This document shows, piece after piece, positions 7,887 through 15,455 of a stretch of DNA of 24,888 bases. A program made the position numbers and the translations under genes. Each line of letters opens with the position of its first letter. Position 1 is the first letter of the stretch. The DNA is from Faecousia sp. (GTDB taxonomy: Bacteria > Bacillota > Clostridia > Oscillospirales > Oscillospiraceae): NCBI GenBank assembly GCA_029258495.1, contig JARHYV010000321.1, positions 1 through 24,888 of the forward strand. The letters run 5' to 3'. A model generated the notes under the pieces. That model saw only the letters and a list, made by a program, of their open reading frames with translations, was not told the DNA's origin and made no database searches.

Positions 7887-9809
7887 ATGAAAAAAAAGGG
7901 AAAATTCCAACAATCTCGAAAGCGCGAAGATGAAGAGCTGGATCTGGCATTTCAGCAGGCAACCGCCAAGGCAAATAAGAAAAAGCCGGCTCAAGCCGGC
8001 ACTTCCGGCGAGTCCATGGACCCCGCAAAAAAGAAGAAGATGATCATCACCATCTCCTGTATCGTTGCAGCCATTGTGGTAATCGCCGGCGGCTTTGGTA
8101 TCTGGTGGTTTATGGATACCACAAAGGACGATGGACTGATCTACAGCAATGTATATGTCTACGGCGTGAATTTGGGCGGAATGACGCCGGAACAGGCGGA
8201 AAAAGCCATCCATGATTTGACCGATGATACCTACTCGAAAAAAAATCTGACCATTGAGCTGCCCGACTATGATCTTGTTCTGGCGCCGTCCAGTACCAAG
8301 CCTTCACTGGATGTACAGAAACTGGTGGATGCCGCATTCCAGTACGGCAGAACCGGGAACCGATGGCAGAATTATCAGGCAAAGCTCCATTCTGCCCTTT
8401 CCAAGCACAATTTGGATGTGCTTTCCTGCCTGTCCCTGGACACCACATACATCACCGACCTGCTGGATCAGGCCGCCAAGGCTGCCGCCAGCGAACTGAC
8501 CCAGACCAAGGTAAGTGTAGAGGGCAAGGTTCCCGAGTTGAACCGAACCATCGAACAGGCCAACGAGGATCCTGATGTTGTCCACATGAAGATGACCTTC
8601 CAGTTGGGCACGCCTTACCGCGCACTGGATACCAAGGCTCTGCTTGATACTATTTTGCAGGCCTATGCAAACAATGATTTCACCACCATCCACGCAAAAT
8701 ACGAGGTAAAGGAACCTGCCCCCATAAACTGGGATAAGCTGTTCAAGGAGCACTGTGTTGCCCCGGTGGATGCCATCCTGAACGAAAAAACATATGAGAT
8801 CACTCCCGAGGTATTGGGCTACGGCTTTGATATCAAGGATTATACCGAACGTCTGGCCGCCTTCAAGCCCGGCGAAAAAGCAACCTTTGAATTCAACTTT
8901 CTCAATCCCAAGGTCACTCAGGCATCCCTGAACGAATATCTCTTTGCAGACTCTCTTGCAAAAGTGGATACCGATCATGTTTACAACCCGAACCGCACCA
9001 CCAATCTGATCCTTGCGGCTGAGGCCATCGACGGAACGATCGTTCGTCCCGGCGAGATCTTCTCCTTCAATGACATCGTGGGCGAACGAACCGCGGACAA
9101 GGGATATCAGCCCGCAGCAATCTACTCCGGCGGCGAAACCATGGATGCCCTTGGCGGTGGCATCTGCCAGGTTGCCTCTACCATCTACTATGCGGCACTT
9201 CTGGCTGATCTGGAGATCGTGGAACGCACCGAGCACATGTTTGAGGTATCCTATGTGCCTCCCGGAATGGATGCAACGATCTACTGGAACTCTCTGGACT
9301 TCCAATTCAGAAACAATACGGATTATCCCATCCGCATCAATTCCAGTGTCTATGACGGGCAGGTTCATGTAGAGCTGATCGGAACGGACAAGAAGGATTA
9401 CTATGTGGAAATGTCCTACGAAACCATCTCCGGGCCATTCTATGGGGAAACCAAATACGAGATCCACCCCAAGGACAATCCCGAGGGCTATGAAGAGGGC
9501 GATGTGCTCCAGACCGCATATACCGGCAGAACCGTGAGAACCTATCGCCACAAATACGACAAAAAAACCGATGAAGAGATCTCCTGTGACTACGAAGCCA
9601 CCTCCGATTTCTCCAAGCGCGACAGGATCGTGGTCGCCATCGGCGATCCAAACGGCCCCACAACCCCGGATGGTCGTCCCGTGGAAACCACTACCACACC
9701 TCCGACCACGACACAGGCTCCCACCGAGTCATCTGCTGAAACCACTCCCACTGAGTCATCTGCTGAAACCGCTCCCACCGAGTCATCTGCAACAGAACCG
9801 GCAGCCTGA
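7887..9809 (+). CDS. Membrane-anchored VanW-family protein
   Basis: 640 residues. A Lys-rich cytoplasmic N-terminus is followed by one membrane helix at about residues 53-75, so the rest should face the cell wall. Residues about 90-350 look like the repeated peptidoglycan-binding-like region common in these proteins. The VanW domain spans about residues 367-485, with the family signatures RTTNLILAAEAIDGTIV, PGEIFSFNDIVG and GGGICQVASTIYYAAL. A G5-like segment follows (about 510-585). The tail is a Thr/Ser/Pro/Glu repeat. VanW was named from vancomycin-resistance clusters but its biochemical role is not established, and no vanA/B/H/X-like gene is present, so resistance should not be inferred. 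A role at the cell envelope is the safest reading. GGAG precedes the ATG. Confidence 0.9.
   Translation: MKKKGKFQQSRKREDEELDLAFQQATAKANKKKPAQAGTSGESMDPAKKKKMIITISCIVAAIVVIAGGFGIWWFMDTTKDDGLIYSNVYVYGVNLGGMTPEQAEKAIHDLTDDTYSKKNLTIELPDYDLVLAPSSTKPSLDVQKLVDAAFQYGRTGNRWQNYQAKLHSALSKHNLDVLSCLSLDTTYITDLLDQAAKAAASELTQTKVSVEGKVPELNRTIEQANEDPDVVHMKMTFQLGTPYRALDTKALLDTILQAYANNDFTTIHAKYEVKEPAPINWDKLFKEHCVAPVDAILNEKTYEITPEVLGYGFDIKDYTERLAAFKPGEKATFEFNFLNPKVTQASLNEYLFADSLAKVDTDHVYNPNRTTNLILAAEAIDGTIVRPGEIFSFNDIVGERTADKGYQPAAIYSGGETMDALGGGICQVASTIYYAALLADLEIVERTEHMFEVSYVPPGMDATIYWNSLDFQFRNNTDYPIRINSSVYDGQVHVELIGTDKKDYYVEMSYETISGPFYGETKYEIHPKDNPEGYEEGDVLQTAYTGRTVRTYRHKYDKKTDEEISCDYEATSDFSKRDRIVVAIGDPNGPTTPDGRPVETTTTPPTTTQAPTESSAETTPTESSAETAPTESSATEPAA
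9720..9800 (+). repeat. In-frame 27-bp tandem repeat encoding PTESSAETx
   Basis: Two full 27-bp units (9720-9746 and 9747-9773) and a third, degenerate one encode PTESSAETT, PTESSAETA and PTESSATEP at the very end of the VanW-family protein. It probably forms an extracellular, flexible, potentially glycosylated tail. Units of this kind often vary in number between strains. Confidence 0.85.
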
Positions 9810-9847
9810 AATTGAGTCACTGAAATACCACTTTTCGTTTTGCTATG

Positions 9848-9895
9848 GCAACGCTGGCCTCCATGATGTTTCATCGATGTCAGCGTTGCTTTTTT
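9848..9895 (+). terminator. Terminator after the VanW-family gene
   Basis: Stem GCAACGCTG (9848-9856) / CAGCGTTGC (9881-9889), immediately followed by six T. It lies only 28 nt before the chromate-transporter start and leaves no room for a promoter between, so the transporter pair may depend on partial read-through. Confidence 0.85.
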
Positions 9896-9923
9896 CGATC
9901 CTGCAAACCAAGGAGGAAATTCT

Positions 9924-10460
9924 ATGCTGCTTGATCTGTTTCTCACCTTCGCAAAGGTCGGAGTAATGACCTTTGGCGGCGGTTATGCCATGCTGCCCAT
10001 TCTGCAAAGAGAAGTCGTCGATCGCAGGCACTGGTCAACTGAAGAAGAACTGATGGACTATTTTGCCATCGGACAATGCACCCCCGGTATCATCGCGATC
10101 AACACCGCAACCTTCGTGGGACAAAAGAACCGTGGCATATGGGGTGGTATTTTTGCCACACTGGGCATGGTCTTCCCATCGCTCATCATTATATCCACCC
10201 TCGCCGGAGTGATCGGTGCCTTCTCCCATCTGATCTGGGTGCAGCAGGCATTTGCAGGGATCCGGGTGTGTGTATGTGTCCTGATCCTCAACGCAGTGGT
10301 CAAGCTGTTTAAGAAGGCTGTTGTGGATCTGCCCACCCTCCTGATTTTCGCCGTGGTGACACTGGGCAGTTTCCTGACTCCCATCAGTCCGGTGCTGTTC
10401 GTTCTGGTATCCGCAGTTTCCGGGATCATCCTCAAAAATCTGGGAGGCAAGAAAAGATGA
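9924..10460 (+). CDS. Chromate-transporter (CHR) family, first half-size subunit
   Basis: 178 residues, one CHR domain with hydrophobic helices. Family signatures: FAKVGVMTFGGGYAMLPILQ and IGQCTPGIIAINTATFVG. Full-length ChrA has two such domains fused; here they are two adjacent genes, the known short-chain form in which two antiparallel halves work together. The family exports chromate with sulfate relationships in proteobacteria; the substrate of the Firmicute pairs is not proven, so chromate should be taken only as the family name. A strong AAGGAGG precedes the ATG. The stop overlaps the next start as ATGA. Confidence 0.9.
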   Translation: MLLDLFLTFAKVGVMTFGGGYAMLPILQREVVDRRHWSTEEELMDYFAIGQCTPGIIAINTATFVGQKNRGIWGGIFATLGMVFPSLIIISTLAGVIGAFSHLIWVQQAFAGIRVCVCVLILNAVVKLFKKAVVDLPTLLIFAVVTLGSFLTPISPVLFVLVSAVSGIILKNLGGKKR

Positions 10461-11053
10461 GCATCCTGTTTTCTCTGTTTTTCCAATTTTTTAAGGTGGG
10501 GCTTTTCGCTGTGGGCGGCGGCATGGCAACGATCCCATTCCTGTACAGCATGTCCGATGCCACAGGATGGTTCACATATAACGATCTTGCCAATATGATC
10601 GCCGTCAGTGAATCCACCCCGGGCCCAATCGGAGTAAACATGGCAACCTATGTGGGATTTGTTACCGGTATGCACACCGGCGGCAGTGTCTTGGCCGTTT
10701 TGGGCGCCGTTTTTGCTACCCTCGGGCTGGTTACTCCCTCCATTATCATCATTCTTCTGATTGCCTCTGTCCTGAAAAGTTTCCGGAACAACCGCCATGT
10801 AAACAGCGCCTTTTACGGACTCCGACCTGCATCCGCCGGACTGATCGCCGCTGCCGGACTGAGTGTTCTGACTGCCAATCTATTCTTCCACTCGGATGCC
10901 CTCCACGGCTTTGCTCGGATCAACTGGAAGGGATGGCTCCTTGCAGGCGTGCTGTGGCTGCTGACCAATCGTGTGAAGGCGACCAAAAACCTCCATCCTA
11001 TCATCTTCATCGGGTTGTCCGCATTGGCAGGAATCCTTTTTTCCATGCAATAA
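10457..11053 (+). CDS. Chromate-transporter (CHR) family, second half-size subunit
   Basis: 198 residues, the partner of the preceding gene, with a 4-nt ATGA overlap that implies translational coupling. CHR signatures recur: FFKVGLFAVGGGMATIPFL and IAVSESTPGPIGVNMATYVG. Several hydrophobic helices follow, including LVTPSIIIILLIASVL. It probably forms a heterodimer with the first subunit in the cytoplasmic membrane. A terminator follows about 20 nt after the stop, closing the two-gene unit. Confidence 0.9.
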   Translation: MSILFSLFFQFFKVGLFAVGGGMATIPFLYSMSDATGWFTYNDLANMIAVSESTPGPIGVNMATYVGFVTGMHTGGSVLAVLGAVFATLGLVTPSIIIILLIASVLKSFRNNRHVNSAFYGLRPASAGLIAAAGLSVLTANLFFHSDALHGFARINWKGWLLAGVLWLLTNRVKATKNLHPIIFIGLSALAGILFSMQ

Positions 11054-11071
11054 CCCCATATGTCACCATAA

Positions 11072-11106
11072 AAGGCTGCTGATCCGTGTGATTGGCAGCC
11101 TTTTTT
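11072..11106 (+). terminator. Terminator after the chromate-transporter pair
   Basis: Stem AAGGCTGC (11072-11079) / GCAGCC plus TT (11095-11102), with a T run at 11101-11106. It separates the transporter unit from the cob operon. Confidence 0.85.
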
Positions 11107-11175
11107 CACTGTCCTGTTCCCATTACAGACGCACATCCCGTCCACCCGATCCTCGACAATATACGCCCTTGGGGA

Positions 11176-11204
11176 TTGCGGTATAGCACGGAATATGGTA
11201 AGAT
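11176..11204 (+). promoter_or_regulatory. Candidate promoter of the cob operon
   Basis: -35 TTGCGG (11176-11181), 17-nt spacer, -10 TAAGAT (11199-11204) preceded by TATGG. This predicts a leader of about 105 nt before the first gene. Consensus match only, of medium quality. Confidence 0.45.
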
Positions 11205-11232
11205 GAAGAAAAATCATACAGTGAATTTTGCA

Positions 11233-11268
11233 CAGACTTATGGGGCAGGTTCCACCCCTCCCGGTCTG
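11233..11268 (+). other. Hairpin in the cob operon leader
   Basis: Nested inverted repeat: CAGAC (11233-11237) pairs with GTCTG (11264-11268), and GGGG (11242-11245) with CCCC (11255-11258). It lies about 48 nt before the TTG start of the first gene. No cobalamin-aptamer signature (GCCACTG or the B12 box) is present here on either strand. It could be a regulatory leader structure, but nothing identifies a ligand. Confidence 0.35.
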
Positions 11269-11315
11269 CATCAACATGTAAATCGAACATTTCAATCACA
11301 TGGCGGTGAGTATTA

Positions 11316-12074
11316 TTGAATCAAAATCATGTCTTTTTATCTACCGTAGATCCAAACGCCCATCTTTTGGCTCAAAAATATGGGTTTGGACTGGAGTTTG
11401 CCGAATTCTGTACGGCATGGAATTTGGATGATGAATTTCCCTCCACAGACGCAGCCGTCCGTGAAAAACTGCAATTCTCTGACCGATATACCCTGCATGG
11501 GCCATTCAACGAGCTGTTTCCCTGTGCCATCGATCCCAAAGCACGGGCACTTGCCGCATCCCGCTATCAGCAGGCCATCGCTGTTGCCCAAAGCTATGGC
11601 ATCCGGAAGATCATCCTGCACGGGGGATACAACCCTTGGCTGTATTTCCCCTGTTGGTATACGGAGCAGTCCATCCTGTTTTGGAAAGACTTTGCAGCCT
11701 GTATCCCCGCGGACATGACCATCTGCGTAGAGAACGTTCTCGAGGAAGAGCCCAAGATGCTGTCCGAAATCATCAGAGCCGTGGACAGCCCCAGACTCCG
11801 GATGTGCCTTGATGTGGGACACGCACATGCCTATTCAAAAGCAGATGTATTTGATTGGATCGAGCAGTGCAGTGATGTAATTGCGCATTTTCATGTCCAC
11901 AACAACGACAAATCCTGGGATACCCACAGTCCATTGAACGAAGGGACGATCCCCATGGAGCGGCTATTGCATACCATCGAAACCCGCTGCCCCGGTGCGA
12001 CCATCACACTGGAGCTGCCCGATGCCGAGTCATCGATCCACTGGCTTATGAACAACGGTTTATGGGAGGTATAA
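11316..12074 (+). CDS. Xylose-isomerase-like TIM-barrel protein heading the cob operon
   Basis: 252 residues of the sugar-phosphate isomerase/epimerase and AP-endonuclease-2 superfamily. Probable metal-binding positions are conserved: His in ILHGGYNP, Glu in ICVENVLEEEP, Asp and His in MCLDVGHAHAYS, His in FHVHNN and Glu in ITLELPDAE. The likely start is TTG at 11316, because an in-frame stop lies at 11307-11309 and GGTGAG sits 5 nt upstream. cobT begins 2 nt after its stop, so they are translationally coupled. The reaction is not identifiable; the family includes isomerases, epimerases and endonucleases acting on sugar moieties. Its position suggests a step linked to the ribosyl lower ligand or its precursor, but this is inference. 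Confidence 0.85.
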   Translation: MNQNHVFLSTVDPNAHLLAQKYGFGLEFAEFCTAWNLDDEFPSTDAAVREKLQFSDRYTLHGPFNELFPCAIDPKARALAASRYQQAIAVAQSYGIRKIILHGGYNPWLYFPCWYTEQSILFWKDFAACIPADMTICVENVLEEEPKMLSEIIRAVDSPRLRMCLDVGHAHAYSKADVFDWIEQCSDVIAHFHVHNNDKSWDTHSPLNEGTIPMERLLHTIETRCPGATITLELPDAESSIHWLMNNGLWEV

Positions 12075-12076
12075 AC

Positions 12077-13165
12077 ATGGATCTGAATACATTGATTAAC
12101 GCAATTTCTCCACTGGATGCGTCTGCAATGGCCGCCGCCCGGGAGCGGCAGGCGCAGCTGGCAAAGCCTCCCGGCAGTCTTGGCCGTCTGGAGGATCTTT
12201 CCGTCCAGATCGCCGGTATCACCGGCAGGCTGAACAATCACATCGACGATGCCTGTCTGCTTGTTTTCGCCGCGGATAACGGCGTTGTGGAGGAAGGGGT
12301 TTCCAGTGCACCCCAGTCTGTCACCCTGCAGCAGACCATCAATCTTACCCGAGCCAAAACCGGTGCATCCGTTTTGGCAAGCCATTTCGGTGACCGGGTG
12401 ATTGTGTGCGATGTGGGTGTCAATGCAGACATCAAAGAACCGGCAGTCCTCAACAAAAAGATCGCCTACGGCACGCAGAATATCGCAAAAGGCCCTGCCA
12501 TGACTCGGGAACAGGCACTCCGTGCCATCACGATCGGCGCTGAGCTTGCACAAAATACTCAGGCGGATGCTTTCGGCATCGGCGAAATGGGTATCGGAAA
12601 TACGACCACCTCTTCTGCCGTGCTGTCGGTACTGCTGGACTTGCCCGTAGAAACCGTCACCGGAAGAGGCGGCGGTATTACGGAAGAAAGCTTTCAGAAA
12701 AAGAAACAGGTGATTGCCCAAGCGATCTGCATCAATCAGCCCGATCCATCCGATGTGGTGGATATCCTTGCAAAGGTGGGCGGTTTTGATCTTGCCGCAA
12801 TGTGCGGTGCATTCCTGGGGGCAGCAGCCTCCCACCGTCCCGTGGTCATCGACGGGCTGATCTCTGCCGTGGCTGCCCTGTGTGCCGCAAGGCTCTGCCC
12901 GGATGCCTGCCGGTATTTTGTCCCCAGTCATGCCTCCTACGAAATCGGCTACCAGAAGGCCATGGCCGCAATGGAACTCGAGCCGATCTTCCTGCTTGGG
13001 ATGCGTCTGGGCGAAGGCAGCGGCTGCCCACTCGCCTTCCGTGTACTGGATGCCGCCTGCGCCGTCCTGAACGATATGGCCACCTTTGATCAGGCCGGCA
13101 TCAATGACGAATATCTGGAGGAGATCCGTCAGGGTGACCAATTCACTGTGGAGGGCGCAAAATGA
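12077..13165 (+). CDS. cobT: Nicotinate-nucleotide--dimethylbenzimidazole phosphoribosyltransferase
   Basis: 362 residues. CobT transfers phosphoribose from nicotinate mononucleotide to the lower-ligand base (such as 5,6-dimethylbenzimidazole), giving alpha-ribazole phosphate for the cobalamin nucleotide loop. Motifs: KPPGSLGRLEDL near residue 30, GIGEMGIGNTT near 170, and RLGEGSG near 310, whose Glu matches the catalytic base of the Salmonella enzyme. I prefer the ATG at 12077, which has GGGAGGT 6 nt upstream, over the in-frame ATG at 12062 that would overlap the preceding gene and lacks a spaced site. The stop overlaps the cobU start (ATGA). No bluB or other base-synthesis gene is visible, so the base may be taken up. 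Confidence 0.96.
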   Translation: MDLNTLINAISPLDASAMAAARERQAQLAKPPGSLGRLEDLSVQIAGITGRLNNHIDDACLLVFAADNGVVEEGVSSAPQSVTLQQTINLTRAKTGASVLASHFGDRVIVCDVGVNADIKEPAVLNKKIAYGTQNIAKGPAMTREQALRAITIGAELAQNTQADAFGIGEMGIGNTTTSSAVLSVLLDLPVETVTGRGGGITEESFQKKKQVIAQAICINQPDPSDVVDILAKVGGFDLAAMCGAFLGAAASHRPVVIDGLISAVAALCAARLCPDACRYFVPSHASYEIGYQKAMAAMELEPIFLLGMRLGEGSGCPLAFRVLDAACAVLNDMATFDQAGINDEYLEEIRQGDQFTVEGAK

Positions 13166-13707
13166 TCGTTTTTATCACCGGCGGTGCAAAAAACGGAAAA
13201 TCCTCCCTTGCTCAGGATCTGGCCGTTTCCCTCTCCAAGGGCGGAACGCACTATTATATTGCAACCATGATCCCCAGTGACGACGAGGATCTGGAGCGGA
13301 TCCGTCTGCACCGGGAAGATCGTGCCGGCATGGGATTTGAAACCGTGGAGTGTGGAAGGAACATTCTCTCCTGTCTGAGCCATGTGGATCCAAGCGGCTC
13401 ATTCCTTCTGGACAGTGCCACCGCTCTGCTGCTGAATGAACTGTTCCCGGATCCCACCAGCTGCCGGATGGATGTAGATGCGGCATATCGCTGCGGCGAT
13501 GATCTGGTGCAGTTCGCCAAATCGGTAGGCAATATCGTGATCGTCAGCGACTACATCTATTCTGATGCCGAGCGATATGACGAGGTCACCGAAACCTACC
13601 GAAAATGCCTTGCTGCCATCGACCGCAAGCTGGCTGCCGTCAGTGACACGGTGTTGGAAGTGTCTGCCGGAAACATCTTCGCACACAAGGGAGGACTGCC
13701 CGCATGA
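13162..13707 (+). CDS. cobU: Adenosylcobinamide kinase / adenosylcobinamide-phosphate guanylyltransferase
   Basis: 181 residues, standard CobU length. CobU phosphorylates adenosylcobinamide and then attaches GMP, giving adenosylcobinamide-GDP. Visible: P-loop GGAKNGKSS at residues 7-15; YIATMIPSDDEDLERI; and HREDR with His50, the position guanylylated in Salmonella CobU. In the C-terminal third the usual TNEVG-GIVP segment is replaced by VSDYIYSDAERYDEV, so the conserved Glu and the GIVP loop are lost. A second CobU-like gene with a GVVP-like segment is present at 14457. The ATGA overlaps on both sides (cobT stop and cobS start) imply tight coupling. Confidence 0.9.
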   Translation: MIVFITGGAKNGKSSLAQDLAVSLSKGGTHYYIATMIPSDDEDLERIRLHREDRAGMGFETVECGRNILSCLSHVDPSGSFLLDSATALLLNELFPDPTSCRMDVDAAYRCGDDLVQFAKSVGNIVIVSDYIYSDAERYDEVTETYRKCLAAIDRKLAAVSDTVLEVSAGNIFAHKGGLPA

Positions 13708-14444
13708 AAACATATCTCCATGCCTATGCCATGTGCCAGTCCATGTTCTGTGCGATCCCCTGTCCGTGGAACATCTGGGATGAAGAGGCTCGGGACAGGA
13801 TGCTGCTGTTTCTACCTGCGGTGGGTCTGCTGATCGGTCTGATCTGGTGGGCTGCCGCATGGCTGTGCCGCATACTTTCCCTTCCGGTGCTCGTTATGGC
13901 TTTCATTCTGTGTGCATATCCGTATTTTGTCACCGGTTTCATCCATCTGGACGGATTTATGGATGTCACGGATGCAGTGAAATCCTGCCGGGATCTGTCC
14001 CGGCGCCGTGAGATCCTGAAGGACTCTCATGTGGGCTCTTTTTCCGTCATCAACTGCATCCTTCTGATGCTTGCCCAATTTGCTTTCTTTGCATCGGCGC
14101 CCATGGATGCAGATATCCGCATTCTGATCTTTGTCCCCATCCTGAGCCGCTGCTGCTCCTCACTGGCTGTGACTGTCCTGCCCCCCATGTCCACAAGCCA
14201 GTATGCCAATCAGCGAAAGCCGCGCTCCCATGTCACTGCACTGAGCATCATGCTGTGCATCACTGTGGCACTGGGCTTTGTGGTTTGCGGAAGATACGGG
14301 CTGTGTCTGCTTGGCGGTCTACTGGGCTATGCCATTCCCCTGCGTCGGTCTTACCGCTCTCTGGAGGGGATGAACGGCGATATCTCCGGCTACGCATTGA
14401 CCCACTGCGAGCTTGCAGCCGCTGCTGTCTTCGCTATTTTATAA
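13704..14444 (+). CDS. cobS: Adenosylcobinamide-GDP ribazoletransferase (cobalamin-5'-phosphate synthase)
   Basis: 246 residues, an integral membrane enzyme joining adenosylcobinamide-GDP to alpha-ribazole (phosphate), the final assembly step of the nucleotide loop. Conserved acidic signature HLDGFMDVTDA at residues 81-91; REILKDSHVGSFSV, the counterpart of the family's R-x-x-I-x-K-D-S-x-x-G; and a C-terminal GDISGYALTHCEL close to the family's GD-x-x-G segment. Several hydrophobic helices are evident. It starts in a 4-nt overlap with cobU. Confidence 0.94.
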   Translation: MKTYLHAYAMCQSMFCAIPCPWNIWDEEARDRMLLFLPAVGLLIGLIWWAAAWLCRILSLPVLVMAFILCAYPYFVTGFIHLDGFMDVTDAVKSCRDLSRRREILKDSHVGSFSVINCILLMLAQFAFFASAPMDADIRILIFVPILSRCCSSLAVTVLPPMSTSQYANQRKPRSHVTALSIMLCITVALGFVVCGRYGLCLLGGLLGYAIPLRRSYRSLEGMNGDISGYALTHCELAAAAVFAIL

Positions 14445-14456
14445 GGAGGGATCCCC

Positions 14457-14831
14457 ATGAATTTGATTATCGGCGGTGCCTATCAGGGCAAATTGGACTT
14501 TGCGATTTCCAATTACCATTACAAGCCTCAGGATATCTTCACTTGCACCGGAAGTGAGATCGATTTTTCCACAGGTTGTATCGATCATGTGGAAGAATTC
14601 GTACTTGCATGCGTGAAAGAACACAAAGACCCCGTTGCCTACTTCAAAGCCCACGAACCCCAGTGGCGCAGCAGCACCCTGATCTGTCAGGATCTGTTTT
14701 GCGGGGTTGTGCCCCTTGGGGCAGAAATGCGTGCTTGGCGGCAGAATACCGGTCTGCTCTGTCAGTACCTCAGCAAGGAGGCTGATCAGGTCAGCAGAAT
14801 TTTTTGCGGACTGGAGCAGCGTCTGAAATGA
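14457..14831 (+). CDS. Compact CobU-like protein in the cob operon
   Basis: 124 residues. The N-terminus IIGGAYQGKLDFA resembles the CobU P-loop, but the usual Ser/Thr after GK is Leu. The C-terminal half (LICQDLFCGVVPLGAEMRAW to GLEQRLK) aligns by eye with the CobU C-terminus, where NEVG-GIVP lies. The middle part with the DDE and the guanylylated His is missing, making it about 60 residues shorter than CobU. It is preceded by AAGGAGGG and overlaps the next gene (ATGA), so it is clearly expressed as part of the operon. It may be a partner complementing the diverged C-terminus of the upstream CobU, or a CobU relative with another activity. Function not established. Confidence 0.8.
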   Translation: MNLIIGGAYQGKLDFAISNYHYKPQDIFTCTGSEIDFSTGCIDHVEEFVLACVKEHKDPVAYFKAHEPQWRSSTLICQDLFCGVVPLGAEMRAWRQNTGLLCQYLSKEADQVSRIFCGLEQRLK

Positions 14832-15388
14832 GTACCATCTACTTGATCCGCCACGGAAAGACCGCCGCAAATGAACAGCACCTGTACTGCGGAAGTACCG
14901 ATCTTTCACTATCCGAAGGCGGCATTGCAGACCTAAAGCAGCTGCACTATCCGGTTGGCAGTCCTCGTTTCGTCACCAGTGGGATGAAACGGACAAATCA
15001 GACCCTGCAGATCTTATTCGGAGATGTACCATTTTCCGTAGAGCCCCAATTCCGCGAGGTGGATTTTGGGGATTTTGAGATGCAAAGCTACGAAACCCTC
15101 AAGCAGCGCCCGGACTATCAGCAGTGGCTGTCGGGAAATAACGATGAGAATATTCCTCCCCACGGAGAAAGCGGCGCACAAATGACCCAGCGGGTGATCG
15201 CAGCCTTTGACCGATACGCAAAGGTGCAGGAGGATCTGGTTATCGTCACCCATGGCGGTGTCATCGCAGCCCTCATGGCACACCTGTTTCCCGAGGAAGG
15301 AAAGAACCGTTACCAGTGGCAGCCTCAGCCCGGTCACGGCTATGCATTGACAAACCATACCTATGCCGTGCTAGGATCCGCAACATAA
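14828..15388 (+). CDS. cobC: Histidine phosphatase, probable alpha-ribazole phosphatase CobC
   Basis: 186 residues of the phosphoglycerate-mutase-like histidine phosphatase family. The catalytic RHGKT motif has His9, the second histidine is in THGGVIAAL (His142), and there are Arg and Glu residues typical of the family between them. In the cob operon it most likely removes the 5'-phosphate from alpha-ribazole phosphate or from cobalamin phosphate. I chose the ATG at 14828 because it overlaps the preceding stop (ATGA) and MSTIYLIRHG gives the normal short N-terminus; an upstream in-frame ATG at 14804 would overlap the preceding gene by 28 nt. Other small-phosphate substrates are possible for this broad family. 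Confidence 0.88.
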   Translation: MSTIYLIRHGKTAANEQHLYCGSTDLSLSEGGIADLKQLHYPVGSPRFVTSGMKRTNQTLQILFGDVPFSVEPQFREVDFGDFEMQSYETLKQRPDYQQWLSGNNDENIPPHGESGAQMTQRVIAAFDRYAKVQEDLVIVTHGGVIAALMAHLFPEEGKNRYQWQPQPGHGYALTNHTYAVLGSAT

Positions 15389-15391
15389 ACA

Positions 15392-15435
15392 AAAGGAACA
15401 GGCCCATCAGCATCAGCCGATGAGCCTGTTCCTTT
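15392..15435. terminator. Bidirectional terminator between the cob operon and the DUF2284 gene
   Basis: Stem AAAGGAACAGGC (15392-15403) / GCCTGTTCCTTT (15424-15435), 12 perfect base pairs. T-rich sequence follows on the plus strand (TTTATATT) and on the minus strand (TTTTGTTT), so it can end both convergent transcripts. Confidence 0.85.
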
Positions 15436-15455
15436 ATATTACTTACGGTAGGAGC

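Noticed and set aside
7887..9809. Vancomycin-resistance gene call for the VanW-family protein
   Set aside because: VanW-domain proteins are widespread in Clostridia, and no other van-type gene is nearby; only a family name is justified.
11092..11319. Plus-strand open frame of 75 codons upstream of the cob operon
   Set aside because: It begins inside the terminator region and covers the candidate promoter and leader hairpin; no ribosome binding site or motif.
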